Positions 50,067 to 58,225 of a stretch of 64,000 nucleotides of DNA are shown one piece after another. The stretch lies in assembly GCF_900111885.1 (NCBI RefSeq), contig NZ_FOKG01000003.1, positions 186,001-250,000 of the forward strand. The letters are read 5' to 3'. Within the stretch, counting starts at the first letter, position 1; each line of letters begins with the position of its first letter. Source of the stretch: Amycolatopsis marina. GTDB taxonomy: Bacteria > Actinomycetota > Actinomycetes > Mycobacteriales > Pseudonocardiaceae. The position numbers and the translations under genes are program-made. A model generated the notes under the pieces. It was not told the DNA's origin. It saw only the letters and a list, made by a program, of their open reading frames with translations, and ran no database searches.

Positions 50067-51142
50067 GCCCGCACCCCGGCGATACGCAGGCTCTCGTGGG
50101 TCGGCGCCTCGGGGACGTGCGCGGGACGCAGCGCGTCGAACTCCTTGCGCAGCACCGGAAGGACCTCCGCACCGAGCAGGTCCAGTTGCTCCAGCACGGT
50201 TTTGAGCGGCAGACCGGCGTGGTCCAGCAGGAAGAGCTGGCGCTGGTAGTCACCGAAGGACTCGCGGAAGGTGAGCGTCTTTTCGATCACTTCCTGCGGG
50301 CTGCCGACGGTCAGCGGGGTCTGCTCGGTGAACTCCTCAAGTGAGGGACCGTGGCCGTACACCGGCGCGTTGTCGAAGTACGGGCGGAACTCGTTGACGG
50401 CGTCCTGCGAGTTCTTCCGCATGAAGAGCTGTCCACCGAGTCCGACGATGGCCTGGTCGGCCGCGCCGTGGCCGTAGTGCTCGAAACGGGAGCGGTACAG
50501 GCTCACCAGCCGGATGAAGTGCTCCTTGGGCCAGAAGATGTGGTTGGCGAAGAAGCCGTCGCCGTAGTACGCGGCCTGCTCGGCGATTTCCGGGCTGCGG
50601 ATGGAGCCGTGCCAGACGAACGGCGGCACGCCGTCGAGCGGGCGGGGCGTCGAGGTGAAGCCGTGCAGCGGGGTGCGGAACTTGCCCTCCCAGTCCACGA
50701 CGTCCTCGCGCCACAGGCGGCGCAGCAGGTGGTAGTTCTCGATGGCCAGCGGAATGCCGTTGCGGATGTCCTGGCCGAACCAGGGGTACACCGGTCCGGT
50801 ATTGCCCCTGCCCATCATCAGGTCGACCCGGCCGTCCGCGAGGTGCTGCAGCATCGCGTAGTCCTCGGCGATCTTCACCGGGTCGTTCGTGGTGATCAGC
50901 GTGGTGGAGGTCGACAGGACGATCCGCTCGGTCAGCGCCGCGATGTGGCCGAGCATGGTGGTCGGCGAGGACGGCACGAACGGCGGGTTGTGGTGCTCGC
51001 CCGTGGCGAAAACGTCCAGTCCGACCTCTTCGGCCTTGAGCGCGATGCGGACCATGGCCTTGATCCGCTCGGCTTCGGTCGGGGCCACACCGGTGTTCGG
51101 GTCGACGGTCACGTCCCCGACGGTGAAGATCCCAAACTGCAT
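50063..51142 (-). CDS. LLM-class flavin-dependent oxidoreductase (CE1758-type)
   Basis: The protein of about 359 residues (MQFGIFTVGD; FATGEHHNPPFVPSSPTTMLGHIAALTERI; VDLMMGRGNTGPVYPWFGQDI) belongs to the luciferase-like monooxygenase class. GAGGAG lies 5 nt before the ATG at 51142. It forms a two-gene operon with the FMN reductase downstream. Substrate unknown. Confidence 0.93.
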   Translation of the reverse strand: MQFGIFTVGDVTVDPNTGVAPTEAERIKAMVRIALKAEEVGLDVFATGEHHNPPFVPSSPTTMLGHIAALTERIVLSTSTTLITTNDPVKIAEDYAMLQHLADGRVDLMMGRGNTGPVYPWFGQDIRNGIPLAIENYHLLRRLWREDVVDWEGKFRTPLHGFTSTPRPLDGVPPFVWHGSIRSPEIAEQAAYYGDGFFANHIFWPKEHFIRLVSLYRSRFEHYGHGAADQAIVGLGGQLFMRKNSQDAVNEFRPYFDNAPVYGHGPSLEEFTEQTPLTVGSPQEVIEKTLTFRESFGDYQRQLFLLDHAGLPLKTVLEQLDLLGAEVLPVLRKEFDALRPAHVPEAPTHESLRIAGVRA

Positions 51143-51163
51143 GTCCACTCCTCGGGCAGCCGG

Positions 51164-51183
51164 TTAGTTAAGTGTTCAACTAA
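51164..51183. promoter_or_regulatory. Candidate operator ahead of the LLM-FMN reductase operon
   Basis: TTAGTT-N8-AACTAA (51164-51183) is a symmetric site of MarR-like design 21 bp before the LLM ATG. No MarR gene is in the vicinity; the binder is not known. Confidence 0.45.
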
Positions 51184-51224
51184 TCTAACCGTAGCCGGTG
51201 ACCCTGTATTCCCCGCCCCTGCGG

Positions 51225-51584
51225 TCAGGTCACCCTCGCGCGGGCCCGGATGAGGCCTATGAGTTCGTCCTCATCCAGATCCATCCGGCGGGCCGCCTCG
51301 ACCACCTGCTCCACCAGTTCGGCGAGCGCGGCGCGATCGGCCCGCACCCCGGCGCGAACGGTCGCGCCCCGGCCCCTGCGCAGCTCGATCAGCCTCTCGT
51401 CGCGAAGCTGCTGGTAGCCGGCCAGCACGGTGTGAATGCTGACCTCCAAGGAGGTGGCCAGTTCACGCGCGGACGGCAGGCGATCCCCACCGTGCACCGA
51501 CCCGTCGGCGATGCCCCGCCGCACGCAGGCTGCGATCTGACTGCTCAGCGGTACGTTCTTGGCAGGGTCCACCCGGAAGAGCAC
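51225..51584 (-). CDS. GntR-family regulator (YtrA type)
   Basis: The 119-residue protein has a GntR HTH (SQIAACVRRGIADGSVHGGDRLPSARELATSLEVSIHTVLAGYQQL) and a short C-terminal helical tail, the YtrA subtype. It starts at the GTG at 51584, 6 bp after the DUF1648 gene stop. The palindrome at 52577 in front of that operon is the likely target. Confidence 0.9.
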   Translation of the reverse strand: MLFRVDPAKNVPLSSQIAACVRRGIADGSVHGGDRLPSARELATSLEVSIHTVLAGYQQLRDERLIELRRGRGATVRAGVRADRAALAELVEQVVEAARRMDLDEDELIGLIRARARVT

Positions 51585-51590
51585 GGCGAC

Positions 51591-52562
51591 TCACGCCCTG
51601 CGCGCAAGGAGGCCGTTGAGGACGCTTGCCGCCGTCTCCGCATCGTCCACCGTGACCACGAAACGTCTGCCCGAGGTGCGCGTGAGGATCAGGGCGGGCC
51701 CGGTGCGCAGCAGTACTCCGCTGGCTCCCGGGATGATGCGGTAGCCCCATCCGCCGAACTGGATCGGGGAGACGTCCTCCACCGAGGCGGACTCGATCTC
51801 GTCCAGACCGACGCGGACCCGGGGCCAGCCGAGCGCGGAGAACGCCACCGTCGTCCCGCGCCGGTCAACGGTGACCATCGCCCCGGCCAGCAGTGCGACC
51901 AGCAGCCCGGCCGCGAGGACCGTGCCGCCCGGGACCCACCCGACGACCCAGCCGAGAACCGGACCCGCCATCAGGAGCACGACTCCGAGCGCCCTGAACC
52001 AGGGCGAACTGATGGACCGCGACCAGCTGACGTGTTCGCCCGCGCTCAGCTCCATGGCCGGCGTCTCGTGGTCCTCGAGCGGCTGGGTCGTCCTGCCCCT
52101 CGGAGCGAGCACGGCGCCGATGGCCCCGGTCAGCACCGCGGCGCCCAGGGCGTAGAGCAGCGCGAGCGCGGGCAGCGAAACGGTGGCCGCGCCTTCCGTG
52201 TCGATGTTGCTCGTCACGAGCGCGAACAGGAGGACACCGAGGAATCCGGCCAGCCCCCAGGAGAGCACGACCAGCAGCCGCGGAAGGTCCCATTTGGAGA
52301 GCGGGACGACGCGCGTGCCGGACATCGAGCCGGCGACGAACCCGAGGGTCACCGAGAGCAGCAGACCGAGGCCGATCAGCGAGAAGAACACCGCGAGACG
52401 ACCCATGTGGTCGCTGACCGAGCCGTCGAGCGCGAAACGGGTCGCCAACCGCTCGGGCAGCCGGTCCCATGCGGTCACCATCGTCACGACGGCGGGCGCC
52501 ACGGCCAGCAGCTGCGGGCCACCGGCGAGGAGACCACGGTCCAACTTCGGATGACGGCTCAT
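51591..52562 (-). CDS. DUF1648 domain membrane protein
   Basis: The protein of about 323 residues has a DUF1648 N-terminus (LLAVAPAVVTMVTAWDRLPERLATRFALDGSVSDHMG) and about seven membrane segments (VFFSLIGLGLLLSVTLGFVAG; LVVLSWGLAGFLGVLLFALV). A soluble C-terminal domain follows. GGAGG precedes the ATG at 52562. It is the first gene of the GntR operon and is probably repressed by it. Confidence 0.82.
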   Translation of the reverse strand: MSRHPKLDRGLLAGGPQLLAVAPAVVTMVTAWDRLPERLATRFALDGSVSDHMGRLAVFFSLIGLGLLLSVTLGFVAGSMSGTRVVPLSKWDLPRLLVVLSWGLAGFLGVLLFALVTSNIDTEGAATVSLPALALLYALGAAVLTGAIGAVLAPRGRTTQPLEDHETPAMELSAGEHVSWSRSISSPWFRALGVVLLMAGPVLGWVVGWVPGGTVLAAGLLVALLAGAMVTVDRRGTTVAFSALGWPRVRVGLDEIESASVEDVSPIQFGGWGYRIIPGASGVLLRTGPALILTRTSGRRFVVTVDDAETAASVLNGLLARRA

Positions 52563-52576
52563 CACGACCTCCCAGG

Positions 52577-52599
52577 TTGTTATAGATCAACCATAACAA
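52577..52599. promoter_or_regulatory. Candidate GntR (YtrA-type) operator
   Basis: TTGTTAT-N9-ATAACAA is a perfect inverted repeat 15 bp upstream of the DUF1648 ATG. The operon's own GntR protein is the likely binder. Confidence 0.6.
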
Positions 52600-52826
52600 T
52601 GCGAGGTCTGGTCCGCTACCTCGACCCGGCTGGTGCGGGAGCCCCGAGTCGTATCGAACCTGGATCGGCGACTTCACCAGGAGAATCGGCGGCAAACCGG
52701 CCGTGGTGGCTCAAGATCCGGGCGACTCCGACGGCGCCTGCGGAGTCGGCGGCCCCCGGCACTGCCGCCCCAGCGCACGCACGTAAAAACCAGGGCAAAA
52801 GCGGTGCTGTATCAGAGTTTCCGCGC

Positions 52827-52861
52827 GTGTTGCCGAGCGCACTCTGCGCGCCCGGCAACAC
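52827..52861 (-). terminator. Hairpin downstream of the DUF2382 gene
   Basis: GTGTTGCCG (52827-52835) and CGGCAACAC (52853-52861) are perfect arms with inner GCGC pairing. It lies 9 bp past the DUF2382 stop on the minus strand. A second perfect 8-bp hairpin lies at 52723-52748. Nothing else is seen in 52600-52870. Confidence 0.5.
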
Positions 52862-52870
52862 CACGGTGGG

Positions 52871-53629
52871 TCAACGGCGTTGGTTGCCGCCACGACGCCG
52901 CGTGTCGTCGTCGATCTCGAACTCCTCGCGGCGAACCTGCCCGCTGACGGGCTGGTCCTCGGTGACGGTCTCCTTGCCGAGTCGAGCCTTCTCCACGGGG
53001 ACGCTCTCCTTCTCGACCCTCGGTTTCTCGGCGTGCAGGGTGACCTCCTGCTCGGCCTCGCCGATGTCGGCACCCTTACGCCGGTCGGCCTCGCTGATGG
53101 GCTCGCGTTCGACGCGCACCTCCTCGTGCGAAACCGGGACGTTCACCTGCTGCTCCTCGGTCACCACGTGCTTACGCAGCCGGACGCGTCCGGTCTCCAC
53201 CGGCTCGGTACCGACCTTGAGCCGCTCCTCGGAACGGGTCATCGACTCGCCTTCACGAGCGGTCTGAGCGGCCTGCCGTTGGCCCTGCTGGGGTTTTCCT
53301 GTGCCGCCCTGCCGGGGAATCGGCAGATTGTAGTACTGGTATAGGCGCGCACTGTCCTGATCGGACAGATGCCCGTCGTCGTCGGCCTGGGGAGCGTCGG
53401 AAACCTGGTCCTTGGACACCTGCACGTGCAGACCATCGGACTCGCGGCGGGCGCCCTGAAGGGGAACGAAGCTCTCCTTTTGCCCGAACAGGCCGGTCTT
53501 CACCGTCACCCATTCCGGCTGGGCCGTGTCATCGGTGATGTACACGGTGCCCACCTTGCCGATCTTGCTGCCCTGCGCGTCGACAACGGTGTCGTCGATC
53601 AGTTCTTCAGGACGAACAGTGGTAGCCAC
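52871..53629 (-). CDS. PRC-barrel plus DUF2382 (YsnF/AvaK-like) stress protein
   Basis: The 252-residue protein has an N-terminal PRC barrel (VVDAQGSKIGKVGTVYITDDTAQPEWVTVKTGLFGQK), a linker rich in Gln/Gly, and a DUF2382 domain (VGTEPVETGRVRLRKHVVTEEQQVNVPVSHEEVRVEREPI; ADIGEAEQEVTLHAEKPRVEKESVPVEKARLG). AAGGAG lies 9 nt before the GTG at 53629. It is linked to envelope or oxidative stress in many bacteria; here no partner is seen. Confidence 0.88.
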   Translation of the reverse strand: MATTVRPEELIDDTVVDAQGSKIGKVGTVYITDDTAQPEWVTVKTGLFGQKESFVPLQGARRESDGLHVQVSKDQVSDAPQADDDGHLSDQDSARLYQYYNLPIPRQGGTGKPQQGQRQAAQTAREGESMTRSEERLKVGTEPVETGRVRLRKHVVTEEQQVNVPVSHEEVRVEREPISEADRRKGADIGEAEQEVTLHAEKPRVEKESVPVEKARLGKETVTEDQPVSGQVRREEFEIDDDTRRRGGNQRR

Positions 53630-53802
53630 GGTTGTTGTCTCCTTCCACTTGGGAGCCGAAGTCCGGCCATGGAGACCGACTTCCACCATCCGCATTGCCG
53701 CCACCTTGCCGACAGAAACGGTCTGGCATACCAATCACCCATGTGGGTAACAAAGGAGACAAACTGGCGTTCGAGCACTGACCTGCGGTGAACGCTGTCC
53801 GC

Positions 53803-54186
53803 CTACCTCAACCAGGTTCGGTCACTGAAATCCTCGTCATCGTCGTCCGGCGAGTTTCCCCGCCGGGAGGCTTCCGCCTCGGACCGTCGCAGCTCTTCGA
53901 ACTGTTCCTCACCCGTGCGGGTGAGCTCGGCACGTTCTTCTTCGGACAGATTCCGATAGTGCGTGGTGGCCTGGTCCATGAGCGGGTCCAGCGCTCGGGA
54001 GAAGGCGGGAGAGTTGAAGGTGTCACGCAGGCTTCTACGGCCGGAGGTGACGTCGTCGACCAGGTTACGGAACTCCGGGTCGTCGACCTTGCCGCGCAGG
54101 AGGTTCAGCGAGTTCTTGAGGTGTTTCGACAGCGCGGCGTCACCCCGCGCGACATCGAGCATCGGTTCCGGTTCCGGTTTGCTCAT
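53803..54186 (-). CDS. Hypothetical protein of the ESX-substrate cluster
   Basis: The protein of about 127 residues is helical and acidic at the C-terminus (RALDPLMDQATTHYRNLSEEERAELTRTGEEQFEELRRSEAEASRR, then DDDDEDFSD). GGGAGTG precedes the ATG at 54186. It starts 1 bp past the WXG100-like gene stop and is its operon partner. The family is not recognised; a chaperone or accessory role is possible. Confidence 0.65.
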   Translation of the reverse strand: MSKPEPEPMLDVARGDAALSKHLKNSLNLLRGKVDDPEFRNLVDDVTSGRRSLRDTFNSPAFSRALDPLMDQATTHYRNLSEEERAELTRTGEEQFEELRRSEAEASRRGNSPDDDDEDFSDRTWLR

Positions 54187-54187
54187 C

Positions 54188-54907
54188 TCACACTCCCGGG
54201 TGGTCGTAGTTGCTCTCCGGCAAAGCGTGCTTTTCGATGTCGCCAAGTGTGCTGAGGTAGCCGGCCATCAGTCCGACCAGTCCCTGTGCGGCGTTCCACG
54301 CCCAGGTGTGCGCCTCGAGCATCTGCCCCCACACCCCGAGCGCCTTGCTGATCGTGACAGCGGCGGCCGCGCCGGAAAGGATCGGGCCGATCACGGTCCA
54401 GCTGCTCGCGGCCGCGGCGGCGAGCTCGATGCCGATCGCGATGAGCAGGTCGAGCAGGGTTTCCAGCATCCCCTTGATCGCGTTGGCCGTTTCGTACATG
54501 CCGACGGCGGACTGCTTGAACTCCTTGCCCATCGCGACCAACGTGCTCTGCTGGTCCTCGATGGTCGCCGCGAGGCCACTGAAGTACGTGTTCGCGCTGT
54601 CGGCGGCGTTGCCCTGCCAGTCGCTGGACACGGTGCTCCAGCCCGAGGTGATGGCGCCGGAGTACTCGGTGCTGAACTTGCCGAGGTTCTCCAGTGCGAT
54701 ACCGGCCTTCTGCACCTTCTCCCAGTCACCGGCGAACTGCTCGGCGACCCAGGAGAACGGGTTGACGTCGAAGATGAGGTCGACGGCCTGCCCGACCCAG
54801 TACGAGATGCTGATGTACTGGCTGATTCCGATGACGTTCTCCAGGAGATCCGGGACCGGATCGGACGCTGTGGGGTCGGCGAGCTCGGCCGAGGGCGACT
54901 CGCTCAT
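54188..54907 (-). CDS. WXG100-like type VII secretion substrate
   Basis: The protein of about 239 residues has a helical body. The central WSTVSSDWQGNAADSANTYFSGLAATIEDQQSTLVAMGKEF helix-turn-helix has the W-x-G-like turn (DWQGNAA) of WXG100 proteins, and a hydrophobic Ala-rich C-terminal part follows (AIGIELAAAAASSWTVIGPILSGAAAAVTI). The start is the ATG at 54907 (alternatively the GTG at 54913, which overlaps the upstream stop). Export by ESX is inferred. Confidence 0.82.
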   Translation of the reverse strand: MSESPSAELADPTASDPVPDLLENVIGISQYISISYWVGQAVDLIFDVNPFSWVAEQFAGDWEKVQKAGIALENLGKFSTEYSGAITSGWSTVSSDWQGNAADSANTYFSGLAATIEDQQSTLVAMGKEFKQSAVGMYETANAIKGMLETLLDLLIAIGIELAAAAASSWTVIGPILSGAAAAVTISKALGVWGQMLEAHTWAWNAAQGLVGLMAGYLSTLGDIEKHALPESNYDHPGV

Positions 54908-54909
54908 GG

Positions 54910-55221
54910 TCACTCACCCGCCTTGTAGGTACCGTCGATGCGCTCGGCTTCCGCGGTCTCGGTGTTGTCGTACATGGTCGCGGCCTTGTCCAGTTCCACC
55001 GCTGCGGTGCCTTGGATCTTGGCGAGCCGTTCGTAGTTCTCGCTGAGCGCGGACTTGGCCTCTTCGGCCGCACCCGCGATCGTGGCAAAGATCCGTGCGT
55101 CGGAACCCTCAATGCTCAGCCAGTCTTCGGCATAGGTCTTCGCCGCGTTGGCGTCGACCACCAGACCGTCCATTTTCTCACTGAACGTCCCGATACTCTT
55201 GGGCTCTACCTTGAAACCCAC
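54910..55221 (-). CDS. EspC/DUF2580-like type VII secretion-associated protein
   Basis: The 103-residue helical protein (VEPKSIGTFSEKMDGLVVDANAAKTYAEDWL...LSENYERLAKIQGTAAVELDKAATMYDNTETAEAERIDG) fits the EspC/DUF2580 type. It is the first gene of the three-gene ESX-substrate operon. The start is the GTG at 55221, with no membrane segment. Secretion as a dimer with the downstream WXG100 protein is possible. Confidence 0.78.
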   Translation of the reverse strand: MGFKVEPKSIGTFSEKMDGLVVDANAAKTYAEDWLSIEGSDARIFATIAGAAEEAKSALSENYERLAKIQGTAAVELDKAATMYDNTETAEAERIDGTYKAGE

Positions 55222-55344
55222 GTCTCATCCACCCCCGCACCAAACTGCCGCCAACGGTATCAACGCGCGGATCGTAACAAGTAGACTTTGCCCCCAGGCC
55301 AAATCGAGTCCGATCGCGCAAAATTCTCCAGAACGGGAGTTCGA

Positions 55345-55881
55345 GTGCGGCACGAGCCGAACGTCTACACACTGCCCGCCGAACTGGTTCAGCAGCCCGG
55401 CAATCTGCCGGCCCACTGCTCACGACACGGCAACGAGGCCGTGAAGCGTGTCGATTTCGCGCTGCAGTCGAAAGTGGAGATCGAGGGAAACCGGGCGCTC
55501 AGCGGGAATGTGCTCAGCACCACCGACCGGCTCGGGCAGCGCGCGAAGAAGGTACGGGTCACCAATGTCAAAGGCTGGCCGCTCTGCCGTGAGTGTGTGC
55601 GGTTCAGGGCGTTCTGGCTCACGATCGCGCTGGTGATGTTCGCCGGTGGTCTGCTCGCCTTCGCGGGCTCGCTGCTGGTGGGGATCGTCGCCGACACGTC
55701 CACGGTGCAGGCGTTCGCCGGGGTGGCGATCGTCGGTTTCGTCGTCATGATCGCCTCGGCGTTCCCGTTCCACCGTGCCGGCATGGCGCGTCTGGTCGGC
55801 GCGGCGACCTCGGCGGACGGTCAGTCGATCGTCATCGTGCGGCCAAGTCCGGCGTTCGCCGCCGAACTCCCCAGGCCCTGA
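55345..55881 (+). CDS. Membrane protein with N-terminal Cys/His residues
   Basis: The 178-residue protein begins with a hydrophilic region (HEPNVYTLPAELVQQPGNLPAHCSRHG; WPLCRECVRF), whose CxxH and CxxC pairs could bind zinc, then two membrane segments (FWLTIALVMFAGGLLAFAGSLLV; VQAFAGVAIVGFVVMIASAFPF). GGGAG precedes the GTG at 55345. It is divergent from the ESX-substrate operon; function unknown. Confidence 0.72.
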   Translation: MRHEPNVYTLPAELVQQPGNLPAHCSRHGNEAVKRVDFALQSKVEIEGNRALSGNVLSTTDRLGQRAKKVRVTNVKGWPLCRECVRFRAFWLTIALVMFAGGLLAFAGSLLVGIVADTSTVQAFAGVAIVGFVVMIASAFPFHRAGMARLVGAATSADGQSIVIVRPSPAFAAELPRP

Positions 55882-55895
55882 AGGCGGACCAGGAG

Positions 55896-56126
55896 CTACT
55901 CGGGCGGCTCGTCGACCTGGTGGCCCTGGTCGGCTGTCGTTTCCTCGGGCTCGATGTCCTGCTCGTACGCCGGGCGGTTGGGATCCTCGTCACGCTGCTG
56001 GTCCTGGGTTTCCCCGAAAACCCGGTCCTCCAAGGAATCGACGGTCTGCTCCGGCCGGGCCCGCGGATTCTCCGGCATCGGCGTGTGCCCGCTGTCCTGC
56101 CGATCATCGGTGGGTTCGTCAGCCAT
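55896..56126 (-). CDS. Small acidic hypothetical protein
   Basis: The 76-residue protein is rich in Asp, Glu, Pro and Gln (ADEPTDDRQDSGHTPMPENPRARPE; EDRVFGETQDQQRDEDPNRPAY) and is probably disordered. AAGGAGCGCCC is well placed before the ATG. Function unknown. Confidence 0.65.
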   Translation of the reverse strand: MADEPTDDRQDSGHTPMPENPRARPEQTVDSLEDRVFGETQDQQRDEDPNRPAYEQDIEPEETTADQGHQVDEPPE

Positions 56127-56217
56127 GGGCGCTCCTTCCGTAAACAGGTCCCACCCTCAGCATCTCACCTGTCGGCACCGTCCGTGCTGTGGCAGATCGC
56201 CAGGAGTCAGGCAGACC

Positions 56218-57051
56218 TCACCGCTTCCACCCGGCGGCGACCAGGCCCCGGGAGCGCTCGGGCTGGTCCGCGAACGATTCGGAGCCGTCCGGCCGCCACT
56301 GCGGCAACCACACCAAGCCGGGTTCGGCGAGGTCGAGGCCGTCGAAGAAGGAAGTGATCTCGGCCCGGCTGCGGGGCGTGACCGGGCTGTTCGTCCGTCG
56401 GCGGTACGAGGCGGCGACCTTGTCCGACGCAGCCTGTGTCTCGGTGTCCTCCGGAGCGATGTGGATGTGGGAGAGCGCCATCATACTTCCGACGGGAAGT
56501 TGGTCGAGGTAGAAGCGCAGGGACTGCTGGGGGTGGGTGTCGGGCGGCATGAAGTGCAGCAGGGCGACCACCAACAGCGCGACGGGCTCCCGGGTGTCGA
56601 TCACGCCGGTGTCGAGCACGCGCTGCCAGAGCCCGGGGCCGTCGAAGAAGTCGGCGTCGATGGCGCGGTGCCGCTGCGGATCCGCCGTCCGCTCCAGCAG
56701 GATCTCCGCGTGCGCCTGCGCGATCGGCTCGTTGTCGATGTAGACGACCCGGCATTCACCAGGTGCCGCTTGTTCTGCCACCTCGTGCACGTTGCCCTGC
56801 GTCGGCAGGCCGGAGCCGATGTCGACGAACTGCCTGATCCCGGCATCGACCGCATAGCGGACCACTCGCCCCAGATACGCACGGTTGGCCCTGGCGAAAT
56901 CCCGGATATCCGGCAGGATCTTCAACTGTTCCTCGGCGAACGCCTGGTCCACGGCATAGTTGTGCACGCCGCCGAGCAGGTAGTCGTACACCCGCCCCAC
57001 GGACACCTTGTCAACTGAGGCGGCCAGCCGTTCGGCCTCGTTCGACACCAT
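56218..57051 (-). CDS. S-adenosyl methyltransferase (DUF574 family)
   Basis: The 277-residue protein has the N-terminal VSVGRVYDYLLGGVHNYAVD, RQFVDIGSGLPTQGNVHEVA and CRVVYIDNEPIAQAHAEILL motifs. DUF574 enzymes are frequent in actinobacteria; the substrates are not known. The ATG at 57051 follows GGGGGTACGAGG. Confidence 0.92.
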   Translation of the reverse strand: MVSNEAERLAASVDKVSVGRVYDYLLGGVHNYAVDQAFAEEQLKILPDIRDFARANRAYLGRVVRYAVDAGIRQFVDIGSGLPTQGNVHEVAEQAAPGECRVVYIDNEPIAQAHAEILLERTADPQRHRAIDADFFDGPGLWQRVLDTGVIDTREPVALLVVALLHFMPPDTHPQQSLRFYLDQLPVGSMMALSHIHIAPEDTETQAASDKVAASYRRRTNSPVTPRSRAEITSFFDGLDLAEPGLVWLPQWRPDGSESFADQPERSRGLVAAGWKR

Positions 57052-57158
57052 CCTCGTACCCCCATCGGTCGTGGTCCCAGTGTGCCGAACTTGCGGCGGA
57101 CTGTGCACGGCCGAACGGCGGTACCGGCGACAGGCTCGCCGAAACCGGCAGCAGAAAA

Positions 57159-57180
57159 CCCCCTGTTTCCAGGGGGCTTT
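57159..57180. terminator. Intrinsic terminator hairpin (CCCCCTG stem)
   Basis: CCCCCTG-TTTC-CAGGGGG is a perfect stem with a short T-run on both strands. It lies downstream of the secreted protein gene (minus strand) and upstream of the DUF574 methyltransferase. The same hairpin core occurs at 57796. Confidence 0.75.
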
Positions 57181-57230
57181 CTGGTTGTTCGCCACAATTA
57201 CGGGCGAACATCTACATTACCGATGCAATT

Positions 57231-57497
57231 CTAGCCGCCGAGAATACCTTTTGGCAGAATCTCGTTGAAAGTGTGCGAAGGAGTTGGCACAGCCTCAGTG
57301 ATCCCCGGACCCCCGTCGACACCTCCCAGGAGTGCACCAACAGAGCCGGTCAATGCTCCCGCGCTTGACGTGACCACGTCCTCCAGACCGACCGACGAAG
57401 GCTGCGACGCCGCAGACGCCGCCGGTGCCAGCACCACCATCGCCCCGAGCGTGAGGCCCGCCAACGCGAATCCATGACGCGTCCGCCGTGTGAACAT
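57231..57497 (-). CDS. Small secreted protein
   Basis: The 88-residue protein has a signal peptide (RHGFALAGLTLGAMVVLAPAASA, cleavage near residue 29) and a small Gly/Val-rich mature part ending ILPKGILGG. AAAGGTGAATTG precedes the ATG at 57497. No cysteine; no known family. Confidence 0.7.
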   Translation of the reverse strand: MFTRRTRHGFALAGLTLGAMVVLAPAASAASQPSSVGLEDVVTSSAGALTGSVGALLGGVDGGPGITEAVPTPSHTFNEILPKGILGG

Positions 57498-57795
57498 CAA
57501 TTCACCTTTCCCCTGGTTTGAAAATTTCCCGTGCAAGATACCGTCGCAGAATCCAGATGTCGCTCCCTCGAACAGTGCGAAAAGAAGACCCGATTGGGTT
57601 TCTCCGAAATGCAAGCGGTGACCGCTCACCAGCGAACTGCTCAGTCGTCCGTGGCGCGGACAAGTAGGGACAGCGAGACCGACAGAGCTATTCCCCGTAG
57701 TACGTCTGCGGCAACGTACGGCGCGCGCAGTCCCGGTATCGAAGATTGTGGTCGCGTGCGGCGGAACTCATCCGCGTCGACCCACCCCCGGACAG

Positions 57796-57827
57796 CAAGA
57801 AACCCCCTGTTTCCAGGGGGTTTCTTG
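57796..57827 (-). terminator. tRNA-Arg transcript terminator
   Basis: A perfect 14-bp stem (CAAGAAACCCCCTG and CAGGGGGTTTCTTG) has a TTTC loop. It lies 23 bp past the 3' end of tRNA-Arg on the minus strand, and its core is identical to the hairpin at 57159. The rest of 57498-57795 holds only the promoter side of the secreted protein gene. Confidence 0.8.
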
Positions 57828-57849
57828 GTCTTGCTGTCTCAACCAGACG

Positions 57850-57922
57850 TGCGCCCGAAGGGATTCGAACCCCTAACCTTCTGATCCGTAGTCAGATGCT
57901 CTATCCGTTGAGCTACGGGCGC
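57850..57922 (-). tRNA. tRNA-Arg (ACG)
   Basis: The 73-nt cloverleaf has a 5' GCGCCCG acceptor arm, D-loop region TAGCTCAACGGATAGAGCA, anticodon loop CTACGGA with anticodon ACG, and TTCGAAT in the T-arm. The 3' CCA is not encoded. It is co-oriented with tRNA-Ser 56 bp upstream. Confidence 0.95.
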
Positions 57923-57978
57923 GTGTTCAGTTGTTAGGCTAGCAAGCTAGCCCCGGTTCCCGGCGAACCGGGTCCCAG

Positions 57979-58068
57979 CGGAGGCTCCGGGATTTGAACC
58001 CGGGAGGGGGGGTTACCCCCAACCGCATTAGCAGTGCGGCGCCATAGACCAGACTAGGCGAAGCCTCC
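57979..58068 (-). tRNA. tRNA-Ser (GCT)
   Basis: The 90-nt gene has acceptor arm GGAGGCT, anticodon stem-loop CCGCA-CTGCTAA-TGCGG with anticodon GCT, a long variable arm (GGGGGTAACCCCC region) as in serine tRNAs, and T-loop TTCAAAT. The 3' CCA is not encoded. Confidence 0.95.
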
Positions 58069-58225
58069 AGGCCAACGACCACTGCCGAGATAGAGTACAC
58101 AGCGCCGTCACCCTCCGGCAAAGCACCCCCGGTTCACCCACTTGAGCTGCTAAAACACTCCGCTGGCCCGCCCGCGGCTCCGCTTGGGGCCGGAGCACGG
58201 GCGGACAACGCAAAGGTGTTCGAAC

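Noticed and set aside
57850..58068. tRNA-Arg/tRNA-Ser pair as a genomic-island attachment site
   Set aside because: No integrase, direct repeat of the tRNA end or mobility gene is visible nearby.
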